Shown here piece by piece: positions 54,933-64,000 of a DNA stretch of 64,000 nt. Location: positions 12,113,891-12,177,890 of the forward strand of contig OX336349.1 in the NCBI GenBank assembly GCA_946902875.1. Reading direction: 5' to 3'. The position numbers and the translations under genes are program-made. The first letter of the stretch is position 1; each line of letters opens with the position of its first letter. This DNA comes from Nematopogon swammerdamellus. Its lineage: Eukaryota > Arthropoda > Insecta > Lepidoptera > Adelidae. The notes under the pieces are model-generated. The model was not told the DNA's origin, did no database searches, and was given only the letters and a program-made list of their open reading frames with translations.

Positions 54933-57428
54933 TACATTGTTACTTATGTAGAGACACCTACAAATGCGGCACCTTTGTAGTACATTGTTACTATTGTAGA
55001 GACACCTACAAATGCGGTACCTCTCTAGTACTTTGTTACTTATGTAGAGACACCTACAAATGCGGCACCTCTGTAGTACTTTGTTACTTATGTAGCGACA
55101 CCTACAAATGCGGCACCTTTGTAGTACATTGTTACTTATGCAGAGACACCTACAAATGCGGTACCACTGTAGTACTTTGTTACTTATGTAGCGACACCTA
55201 CAAATGCGGCACCTCTGTAGTACATTGTTACTTATGCAGAGACACCTACAAATGCGGCACCTCTGTAGTACTTTGTTACTTATGTAGCGACACCTACAAA
55301 TGCGGCACCTTTGTAGTACATTGTTACTTATGCAGAGACACCTACAAATGCGGCACCTCTGTAGTACTTTGTTACTTATGTAGAGACACCTACAAATGCG
55401 GCACCTTTGTAGTACATTGTTACTTATGCAGAGACACCTACAAATGCGGTACCTCTCTAGTACTTTGTTACTTATGTAGAGACACCTACAAATGCGGTAC
55501 CTCTCTAGTACTTTGTTACTGATGTAGAGACACCTACAAATGCGGCACCTTTGTAGTACATTGTTACTATTGTAGAGACACCTACAAATGCGGTACCTCT
55601 CTAGTACTTTGTTACTTATGTAGAGACACCTACAAATGCGGTACCTCTCTAGTACTTTGTTACTTATGTAGAGACACCTACAAATGCGGCACCTTTGTAG
55701 TACATTGTTACTATTGTAGAGACACCTACAAATGCGGTACCTCTCTAGTACTTTGTTACTTATGTAGAGACACCTACAAATGCGGTACCTCTGTAGTACT
55801 TTGTTACTTATGTAGAGACACGACAAATGCGGCACCTCTGTAGTACATTGTTACTTATGTAGAGACACCTACAAATGCGGCACCTCTGTAGTACTTTGTT
55901 ACTTATGTAGAGACACCTACAAATGCGGCACCTCTGTAGTACATTGTTACTTATGTAGAGACACCTACAAATGCGGCACCTCTGTAGTACTTTGTTACTT
56001 ATGTAGAGACACCTACAAATGCGGCACCTCTGTAGTACAGTGTTACTTATGTAGAGACACCTACAAATGCGGCACCTTTGTAGTACATTGTTACTTATGC
56101 AGAGACACCTACAAATGCGGTACCACTGTAGTACTTTGTTACTTATGTAGCGACACCTACAAATGCGGCACCTCTGTAGTACATTGTTACTTATGCAGAG
56201 ACACCTACAAATGCTGCACCTCTGTAGTACTTTGTTACTTATGTAGCGACACCTACAAATGCGGCACCTTTGTAGTACATTATTACTTATGCAGAGACAC
56301 CTACAAATGCGGTACCACTGTAGTACTTTGTTACTTATGTAGCGACACCTACAAATGCGGCACCTCTGTAGTACATTGTTACTTATGCAGAGACACCTAC
56401 AAATGCGGCACCTCTGTAGTACTTTGTTACTTATGTAGAGACACCTACAAATGCGGCACCTCTGTAGTACTTTGTTACTTATGTAGCGACACCTACAAAT
56501 GCGGCACCTTTGTAGTACATTGTTACTTATGCAGAGACACCTACAAATGCGGTACCACTGTAGTACTTTGTTACTTATGTAGAGACACCTACAAATGCGG
56601 CACCTCTGTAGTACTTTGTTACTTATGTAGCGACACCTACAAATGCGGCACCTCTGTAGTACATTGTTACTTATGCAGAGACACCTACAAATGCGGCACC
56701 TCTGTAGTACTTTGTTACTTATGTAGCGACACCTACAAATGCGGCACCTTTGTAGTACATTGTTACTTATGCAGAGACACCTACAAATGCGGTACCACTG
56801 TAGTACTTTGTTACTTATGTAGCGACACCTACAAATGCGGCACCTCTGTAGTACATTGTTACTTATGCAGAGACACCTACAAATGCGGCACCTCTGTAGT
56901 ACTTTGTTACTTATGTAGAGACACCTACAAATGCGGCACCTTTGTAGTACTTTGTTACTTATGTAGCGACACCTACAAATGCGGCACCTTTGTAGTACAT
57001 TGTTACTTATGCAGAGACACCTACAAATGCGGTACCACTGTAGTACTTTGTTACTTATGTAGAGACACCTACAAATGCGGCACCTCTGTAGTACTTTGTT
57101 ACTTATGTAGCGACACCTACAAATGCGGCACCTTTGTAGTACATTGTTACTTATGCAGAGACACCTACAAATGCGGTACCACTGTAGTACTTTGTTACTT
57201 ATGTAGAGACACCTACAAATGCGGCACCTCTGTAGTACTTTGTTACTTATGTAGCGACACCTACAAATGCGGCACCTTTGTAGTACATTGTTACTATTGT
57301 AGCGACACCTACAAATGCGGCACCTCTGTAGTACTTTGTTACTTATGTAGAGACACCTATAAATGCAGCACCTCTTTAGTACTTTGATACTTATGTAGAG
57401 CAACCTATAAATGCGGCTCCTCTGTAGA
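53736..57428. repeat. 48-bp minisatellite, ~77 units, with higher-order repeats
   Basis: Unit: 'gtagagacacctacaaatgc', 'ggcacctttgtagtacattg', 'ttactatt' (48 bp). On the left, units alternate as 96-bp dimers. Right of about 56.1 kb, the variant 'ggtaccactg' recurs at about 56121, 56313, 56553, 56793, 57033 and 57177, i.e. steps of 192, 240, 240, 240 and 144 bp (4-, 5- and 3-unit blocks). A one-base deletion ('cacgacaaatgc') occurs at about 54907 and 55820, 911 bp apart, pointing to a 19-unit duplication. Because 48 is a multiple of 3, plus and minus frames stay open for hundreds of codons. Confidence 0.95.
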
Positions 57429-57479
57429 AGTGACACCACGACTGCACATTCTACAGGTGTTTTCTATTGTGAAATAAGA

Positions 57480-57838
57480 GCCGACCTAGGATTTCTGTAC
57501 CCTACGGGTGCGCTAGCTAAGCCTACGCGTCACAGTCCGTCCGTCTGTATCTTTTGAACAGTAGTTAAAAGGTAGCCGGTTGAAATCAGAGAATATATCT
57601 TATTATGGCGGATATCCTAACAATTAATAAAAAAAGTAAAAGATTAAGGGGATCCCCATACAAGAAACGTGTTTTTTTAATGTTTTTTTTTTTTGCTTTA
57701 GCTCTGTCCTAAAAATGGTCATACATACAAGCGTTAAAGTTGGTGTGATTTTAGTGGAAGTATAATAAGAAATAATAAAAAAAAAAACGGTGGCACGGTA
57801 TCCTCGGTGCGCGAGTCCGCCTCGCACTTGGCCGGTTT
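57480..57838 (+). repeat. Repeat C copy
   Basis: 'ctaggatttctgtaccctac', 'cacagtccgtccgtctgtat', 'ggcggatatcctaacaatta', 'gtccgcctcgcacttggccg'. A middle segment (about 57690-57780) is not seen in shorter copies. Confidence 0.65.
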
Positions 57839-58440
57839 TTGACTCAATTGGGTGCAATACTGACATATAAACTCATTTTCACAGTAAAGCTTTAAAAAAT
57901 TTTTTTAACGTTTTTAAGGGAACCACGAATTAGGAAGGTCTAAACGTCTTCCCATTTCATGCATTTTCGTAATTTTAATCAGTTTTCATCGGGCTAAACA
58001 TCGATAATTTTTTTAAATTATGAACGTAGTATGTAAACACTTCTTTATCTCGGCTCGAAATTTGGTTGACAATCGACGCGTCGCATCTTGAATGTATTGT
58101 GCGATTATTTCGAATACTTAATAACTTTTGATACAATACAGTGAGAAGATTAGTCTAAATTGATATGAATTACATACATTGCCATTGCTGATATTTCATG
58201 CAGTCATTCTATATGACTGCATGAAAAAAAAGCGTTGCTGTCAAATCGGTGAAAAATAAGTTTAAATAACATACTAGGTAGGTATAGGTATTCATCAACT
58301 GAGTATGGTGTGTATACGAACACCACACCATACGAGAACCTTGTTAAGTACCTACCTACCTACGTAAAGATAAAGAAAACTTTTATTTTTTGCAATATTG
58401 GTATCTAAGTAGAGTAGGTACAGGAGTTGAAAAAAAAACA
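57839..58440. other. AT-rich DNA with two hairpins
   Basis: A perfect hairpin at 58194-58226 (arms 'tttcatgcagtcat'/'atgactgcatgaaa', loop 'tctat') and another at 58303-58333 ('gtatggtgtg'/'cacaccatac'). No gene or RNA recognised. Confidence 0.45.
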
Positions 58441-58454
58441 AATAGTAAAAAATA

Positions 58455-58570
58455 AAGGTCAGGACGGCATGGCATTCGCAACCCACGCATATGACCGAAT
58501 GTCCATGGGCGTCGTCAGACACCTTATGGGTGGCTCGGCGCCATATGTCGCGTCATCAATAAAAAAAAGG
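58455..58570 (+). mobile_element. Non-LTR 3'-end fragment
   Basis: 'catggcattcgcaacccacg', 'gaccgaatgtccatgggcgt', 'gggtggctcggcgccatatg', A-tail. The same 3' end follows the CR1-like RT motif at 4550-4730, so it is best read as a 5'-truncated CR1-like copy. Confidence 0.65.
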
Positions 58571-58775
58571 TGAGTGAATACAAGAAACGTGTTTTTTCAA
58601 CGTTTTTTGTGTTTGCTCTACCGTAAAAACGATAATACGGACAAAACTCAAACTTAGTGTGATGATTATAGTTCAATCAAACTCTAAATTATAATAAATA
58701 ACAAATAAAAGCCGGCCATTTAAGTGGTGGTAAGGAAACCTCGGTGCGCGAGTCCAACTCGCACTTGGCCGTTTT
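58571..58775 (+). repeat. Repeat C 3' part
   Basis: Begins 'gtgagtgaatacaagaaacg' and ends 'gagtccaactcgcacttggc'. Only the right half of repeat C. Confidence 0.6.
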
Positions 58776-59267
58776 TTTTTTGCATTTTTTATACACATTA
58801 TTATACAAAGTATGTTTTATTAAACACCAACATATTTACAATTATATACCTACTTCTAAATTAACTAAATATTACAAGAAACTTAATGTGAAACTATAAA
58901 GTATATAAAATTAATGTAATATTAATTAAAACTAAAATACATAATATTAAAGTAGGAAAATGTCATGGAGTTCGACTGTCCCGACGGCCCAGCGGTACCC
59001 AGCCAGCAGCTGGCTATTAATTTGCATCTATGTATGTTGCATTAAAAGGAAATAAATTACATAACCAATTCGTTCATTAAATTAATTATTTATTAAGCAT
59101 GATAAATTCATACCTGAAGTGACTGCATAGTTGAAATGCAGGCGCCCATTGTAACACTCACAATATACCTCTAAAATATAAAACATAAGCATTTTCTTTT
59201 GTTAAAAGTAACAGATGGTGTAGCTCGATCCTTTCCGATAAGAAAAACGTAAAGAACTATAATAATA
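58776..59267. other. AT-rich DNA, nothing recognised
   Basis: No gene, RNA or repeat assigned. Confidence 0.3.
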
Positions 59268-59829
59268 AGGGCCGATTACGCCAACACTTAAATATATCTT
59301 AAGGCCCGTTAACTAATGATGAATGAAACCACAACTTGCACCAACACAAAATGACTTTAGCTAAAAATTATCCCTGAGAGTGCGTCCTTTTAATAACAAA
59401 TCACAAATTTCTACGCACGGCAGCATTTTGTAACAAACAATCAGCAATGATCTAGTGCCATATCTATCTTTCAACGTTAAGAAGACAGAGACAGCACTAC
59501 ATTTGTGTCATAAATCCATATCCGCCCTAAAATTGTAAAAAAAAAAACTGTTTGGCAGACAGCTTACTTACGGTATTCATTCGCTCTGCATGACAGAAAT
59601 GTAAATTCTCAATTCTGGCAGACTTGAGTGTAAATTTGGCTTTTCTTAAGTGCATGTTGGAAAGTTAAACGGACCAACACCCAGATTTTAAGTCATCATA
59701 AGATTTGAATGAGAGCATTTCACCGTTGCGTTGGCGCAACTGACTTTTATCGTGAGTGTCTGTAAGATGTAGATGAGCATAAGTGGACTGTGGACTTAAT
59801 TGTTAAGTCTGTGTTGGCGCAATCGGCCA
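59268..59829. mobile_element. MITE-like element with 'ggccgatt.cgccaacac' ends
   Basis: Left end 'agggccgattacgccaacac', right end (complement) 'tggccgattgcgccaacac', both followed by 'ttaa' within a few bases. TA lies outside each end (59266-59267, 59830-59831). About 560 bp with short inverted ends only and no transposase. The TA duplication is short, so the class is tentative. Confidence 0.6.
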
Positions 59830-60148
59830 TAAGTGTTGTAATAAGAAAGTAGTGTAGGCTTGAAAATTTTAAAGGACGAAAGTGAATATGACAAAAATAG
59901 CCCTTTAGAAACAAATCACAAGTAATTAATTGTTTCTTATTTTTACCCGACTGCGCGAGGCAAATACAAAACCTGACGGCTGAAAAATTAAGGATAGAAG
60001 GAAACATTTTAGAAAATGCTGAAGTCGGGTGTGTAGGAATATTTTATACGGGTATTTCCTTGTTTCCAAAATTTTTAGCAGTCTGGTTTTATAATTTTTT
60101 TATTAAATTTTTTTTTACGTCTCATTCAGATTATCTGGACTGGAAGAG
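59830..60148. other. Mixed repeat-derived DNA
   Basis: About 59944-60030 runs from 'acccgactgcgcgaggcaaa' to 'gctgaagtcgggt', a small TIR-like pair recalling the 'cccgact' elements near 3416 and 5921. No gene. Confidence 0.35.
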
Positions 60149-60372
60149 CGGCTGGTGGCCGGTGGTTTATGCATCGGCTTCTCATGCAAGAGGTCAGAGG
60201 TTCAAATCCGGTCGTACACGAAATGAGTTTTTTCTGATAAAAAATTCTCCTCTAGTTCGGTATAGCCAGCAATCCAGGGAAGTCTCCGGTATGGCACCTA
60301 CCTTCTCGAAGGTGATATTGGTTGGTCGGAGCATGTGCTTTAGCCACCCATACCGGAATACATAAAAAAAAA
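60149..60372 (+). mobile_element. SINE-B with core deleted
   Basis: Head 'gcggctggtggccggtggtt', B box 'ggttcaaatcc', then 'gagttttttctgataaaaaa' joins directly to the tail ('cctctagttcggtatagcca' to 'cataccggaatacat') and A9. The shared core is missing, so this is either an ancestral core-less form or an internal deletion. Confidence 0.75.
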
Positions 60373-61900
60373 ACTTTAAATGTTGCATGGCGGTGTCTGA
60401 GGAGCCGACTTACTTGGGATAATTTTTGCCGAATTTCACGCGTACAAAGCCGTGGACTAAATTTAGAATAAATCACAATTTAATAGGTAGGAGCTCAACA
60501 AAACATCTAGTTTCATTTATAATGAAAAATTACATAAACGACAAAATAAAAAAAATTTTTACTTGGCTTGAGGTAACATTCACACACATCTCTGTCGCCG
60601 CTATATTTAAATGACAATTGAAAAGTAAATAATGATGCATTGTGTAGGCGACAGACATCGATCAAATTGATGGATTTCTCAGATCGTTGGCGCGGCCCGA
60701 AATATATATTTCAAACATGGGTGTTACATTTCGAGACAAGTGTAATATAAGTTAGATAGTAATGGAATTTTCTTGTTTTCGAAAGGTTTCTGAAAGAGGC
60801 TTCGGCATGTGATCGCTCAAGGTAAGCGAAGCCGAACGCGGACGGGATTTGAATGGGTCACTGTCCGACAGTTGAGGCTGGCCGTGGTGGATTGGATTCC
60901 AGATAAAACTCTGTATCCCTTTCCTTACATTATATACGAGGTGGTAGGGTTTAAATAATTCGTCCTTATTGTTAATTGAGAGGTTTTTTTTTATAAAATT
61001 TATAAAAAAAAATATTTAATATTATTACAAGTATTTTATTGACTATCCTCATAACGTTTACATTACCTATATCGAAAATACAGCTTAAGAACAACTGACG
61101 ACGCTCTACAACCGGATTGTATCTTTCTAAAGCTTGATGTTCATTATTTACGGCGGGGTACTGTACAAACAGATTATTGAAAGGGGATCAAAGAAAAACA
61201 ATTATCAATTTCATAATTTATATCCAAAGGTAGACAGAAAAAGTTCACGAATTTTCCATAAAATTTTACTTTTAAAATTGTGCACTGTATCATAAAGAAT
61301 GAGTTGTATTTTTGGTCTAAACATGTACATAATTTACCTAGGTACTACCAAGTCTCTCGTCAAAAGAAACCGCGTGGGACCAGCCCGAGACCGGCGCGGA
61401 GTAACCAAGCCATTACTCACGGAGGCTTTGGCGCGCGCGCTCTGAATTGACAAGTAGTCTCCACTCCATGCCTTTCATTCAGACCTGCACATAATATGCA
61501 TAAAAATAAATTTTCGATACCTAACCTCGTACACATCTATAATATTGCGCTTATTTACTGGTATGCATGAAATTTGTTTTGGCCGGAATCATGTTTTTCG
61601 GATCATGCGTATGAAAGCTTATTTTAAAGCTGTGACCAAATTAGAGTAAATTCCTGAGGTAAATTCCTTCACTTTCAACTGAATTGGCGTTTATTACGGT
61701 CAATATTTCACCAAATTCTAAAAGTAATTTTAACTAAATAATAATAATTTGGGTTATTGTTATATCTGTTTTAGTAATTTGAGCGAATTACTTTCATAGT
61801 TTGATGCATTTTGAAATCCATCTCTTCCAATATGTCAATTCTCAATTATTTTGTTGAAAGGTGCCTCTTTCTATTTTGTATGAAATTATTACATAGGTTT
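60373..61900. other. Gene-free stretch with a diverged SINE-A head
   Basis: About 60830-60960 (plus) matches the SINE-A head/core loosely ('gatttgaatgggtcactgtc', 'gaggctggccgtggtgg', 'acgaggtggtagggttta'). The remainder is AT-rich without a supported gene. Confidence 0.4.
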
Positions 61901-62242
61901 TTTTTTATGGAAACTGACTCGGCTGGCTACATTTTTTTTATGGAAACTGACACGGTTGGCTACATCACCTACAACGTCCGTGATGTCAGCCCATAACACC
62001 GGGTGAACTAGGTGCCATGTCAGCGCTTCCCCCTTTGATCGTGCCGGCTACACTGAACTGGTCGGAAAACACAAACTATTTACATAGCCGTTTGGACCGA
62101 CGTTTCATTCAGTGCCGTGGTATCAACCCGGGCGCGTTGAACCCTACCACCTAGTAATATAAGAAGGGAGTCATATCCCTTAGTCGCCTTTTACGACATA
62201 CACGGGGAGAGATGCAATGGGGCTATGCCCCACACGATACAA
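61901..62242 (-). mobile_element. SINE-A variant (module H + core + tail) after a tail fragment
   Basis: 61901-61933 is an isolated SINE-A 3' end ('atggaaactgactcggctgg'); a second, longer copy starts at 61934. The longer copy has tail, core and, at 'aatataagaagggagtcata', the same junction to module H as 11099-11430. Module H is shortened ('ggggctatgccccacacgat'). The adjacent poly(T) tracts suggest insertion of one copy into the tail of another. Confidence 0.7.
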
Positions 62243-62247
62243 TATAC

Positions 62248-62640
62248 AACCCCACAGGTATACTATTCTCTGTTCGTGCCGCCGGCGCAGCCGCTGAAAC
62301 TGCAGCCCGCCACAAGCACACGAAATACAGTTCGGTGGCACACCAGCACATCTTCGCCGCATTTTCGGTGGAGACGATGGGGGCATGGTCTGAGGAGGCA
62401 AAGCGGCTCGCGAAAGAAATTGGGATGTCCCTGTACGCTGCTTCAGGAGAACAACGTTCGCTCGAGTTCCTGAGGCAGCGTATCAGTGTGGCCATCCAGC
62501 GAGGCAACGCCGCCGCTAGCGTCCTCGGAATAGTGCCCACGTCGTCCCACCTGGAGCAGGGTTATTAGGTTTTATATAGGTTATAGATTTTTAGTTTTGT
62601 AATGCACAATATGTTTAGTTTGAAAAATAAAGGTTATCTA
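62248..62640 (+). pseudogene. LINE-like ORF C-terminus with 3' UTR
   Basis: The frame ending at 62568 reads '..KHTKYSSVAHQHIFAAFSVE', 'TMGAWSEEAKRLAKEIG' and '..FLRQRISVAIQRGNAAAS', ending 'HLEQGY'. The F.VET.G.W..EA and RIS.AIQRGNA blocks resemble a C-terminal segment I associate with some invertebrate retroelement polyproteins. That assignment is from memory and unverified. A polyadenylation signal 'aataaa' at about 62624 and an A-run after 62644 look like a retrotransposed 3' end. The 5' side is cut at module H. Confidence 0.5.
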
Positions 62641-63142
62641 ATCACAAAAAAAATATGTAAACCATTAAAAAAAATATTGCTTGTATGTATGTATAATTTT
62701 GGCTTACAACCCATTCCCTAAGAAATTATATTAATTAAAATTAAGAAGGAAATTGGTTGGGGTTAATTTCTGAATCCTAATGATTGCGGTTAATCTTTAC
62801 ACTCTTCTGACTCCATTAAGATCCGTTCAAACTTTTTCTCAAGCATCTTTGCTGGATGAATTATTATCGAATGCCTTTCTTTCCGGCAGCTAACAATGAA
62901 TTACAAAACATATTTACTATGTCCACCCACAGCACAGTTTGTGCGCAGGTATGTATAGCGAGTGGGTAGATCGCGTGTCCCCGGTCAGTATTGGTATCAG
63001 TATCTTCGGATCTGCGATCCACTGCGCAGACGGCGACCGGCATGGCAGCGGGGCCCGTTTTAATTAGCTGCTGGACTGGAATGTACCACTCAGCCATCTA
63101 CCTCAAGAATGCTATGCAATTTAAATGGCGAGTTTCGTTATG
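62641..63142. other. Stretch left of MITE; possible but unsupported exon
   Basis: About 62990-63150 is open in a plus frame and joins sequence right of the MITE. 'gtgcgcaggtatgtatag' at about 62940 looks like a splice donor. I recognise no domain, so no gene is called. Confidence 0.25.
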
Positions 63143-63150
63143 GACCTCAC

Positions 63151-63415
63151 CACAGAGCATCAAATACCTACCGCGTGCGCCCCCTACTAGAGGCGCCCTA
63201 AGCGATAATATTCTAAACCCAAAAACTACACGCAGTGCTGCTAGCGCTTCGTATGTGTGTGTAGGAGCAAGTTAGTCACACGCACAAAACAAATGCACAC
63301 GCACAACACACATATGTAAGTCATACGCCACGCCCACAGGGTTCAACGGCGTTGTAGCGAAATCGCGCTCAGGGCGCCTCTAGGAGGGGCGGGCGCGCGC
63401 ATTTGATGCTCTGTG
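63151..63415. mobile_element. MITE with perfect 8-bp TSD (hAT-like)
   Basis: Target duplication 'gacctcac' at 63143-63150 and 63416-63423. Ends 'cacagagcatcaaata' and (complement) 'cacagagcatcaaatg', followed by inverted subterminal 'gcccc..aggcgccct' blocks. 265 bp, no transposase. The 8-bp duplication suggests hAT, although the CACAG end is not diagnostic. Confidence 0.8.
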
Positions 63416-63423
63416 GACCTCAC

Positions 63424-64000
63424 CTTCAGAATGAGTGTGCTCCCAAATACATACAGTTGATTTTAAACACAAATGTCTCTATTTCTGGTTGATCAGGCTG
63501 CAGGAAAGGAAGTCCTAATATCAATAAAAAAATCAGTATTCTAGCAATACGAAAGTGAGTTTGTTCGAGAAAATATACCGTTTACCCTTACCTAAACAGT
63601 TCTGTCTCCGGCCGCGTATACATTTATGAATAAATTCGTATATAAATGAAGTAATTTTTTTTAAATTACTTCAGTCATCTAACTAATAAATGAAAATTTA
63701 TGAACTCAATTCATAAAAAAAAAAATTGCTATACTTCAAATTGTTTGTATTTACGGAATAAATAAATAAATAAATACAAATAAAAATAGCTATACATATA
63801 CTATTTGCTCCGCAAATTTCTGAGCAGTGACCATACAAATTTCCTGATTGATTAATAAAGAAATTAGTTTTAATTAGTTAGCCGTTAGAAACTAGTTAGT
63901 TATATAATGTTTCATTGTCCAGGGTACAGAAGTAAGATATTTCAAGTAAATATATGAAAAAATTTAAGTGTTTGGCAAACAATATGGGGCCCCTGGACCT
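63424..64000. other. AT-rich DNA to window end
   Basis: No gene, RNA or clear repeat. A short 'aaataaataaataaataca' tract at about 63758-63778. Confidence 0.3.

Noticed and set aside
53736..57428. CRISPR-like regular array
   Set aside because: There are no unique spacers; units are contiguous 48-bp repeats in a eukaryotic context, so it is a minisatellite.
54897..57439. Minus-strand ORFs of 312 and 543 codons
   Set aside because: Products of the stop-free 48-bp unit; both strands are open, and one-base deletions in two units break the frames.
62991..63275. 94-codon plus-strand ORF
   Set aside because: It runs through a MITE (63151-63415), starts at a non-ATG codon, and has no recognisable domain.

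Overview
The window looks like AT-rich nuclear DNA of a moth or butterfly. The basis is insect-type 5S rRNA genes, frequent 'taggtacctac'-like strings, and many dispersed repeats of kinds seen across Lepidoptera (non-LTR 3' ends, tRNA-headed SINEs, MITEs, and a family with a 'cgcacttggccggtttttt' end). I found no host protein-coding gene. Open reading frames are short, palindrome-derived or transposon-derived, so the stretch reads as intergenic or intronic DNA filled with mobile elements. The only convincing functional genes are 5S rRNA genes.

Layout. 1-9.6 kb: a SINE, a 471-bp foldback MITE, CR1-like reverse-transcriptase scraps, a hAT-like element with an 8-bp target duplication, a tRNA-headed SINE, a palindromic element (5921-7067) containing a second transposon, and a second hAT-like MITE (9248-9567). 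10.5-12 kb: a 1.5-kb foldback element with about 500-bp arms, its spacer carrying a SINE. 13-33 kb: scattered SINEs, old dispersed repeats, small palindromes, a CR1/Jockey-like ORF2 remnant (27.4-27.9 kb) and a pentanucleotide satellite (32.7 kb). 34.4-37.7 kb: a 3.3-kb Transib-type element with CACAGTG ends, 5-bp CGTCG duplications, long inverted arms of tandem ~297-bp units and a decayed RAG1-like transposase C-terminus in the middle. 44.5-45.5 kb: four identical 5S rRNA genes on a 217-bp period plus one degenerate copy. 46.8-48.4 kb: a Tc1-like element (DD34E). 49.0-49.5 kb: 5S genes in the opposite orientation. 49.6-50.5 kb: an internally deleted mariner. 52.2-53.4 kb: stacked SINEs. 53.7-57.4 kb: a 48-bp minisatellite of about 77 units with higher-order structure. 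57.5-64 kb: dispersed repeats, a MITE, a LINE 3' end and a third 8-bp-TSD element.

The SINEs are the most unusual feature. One family (SINE-A) has a head combining a tRNA-like A box, a 5S rRNA segment containing box C, and a B-box-like sequence. A second family (SINE-B) has a normal tRNA-like head and a different tail but shares SINE-A's central domain. A third 5' module ('module H') occurs alone, fused in front of SINE-A, or replacing its head. Together they look like a modular set of Pol III retroposons sitting next to 5S rDNA. The labels SINE-A, SINE-B, module H and repeats C, D and E are mine. I ran no alignments or searches; similarities were read by eye.
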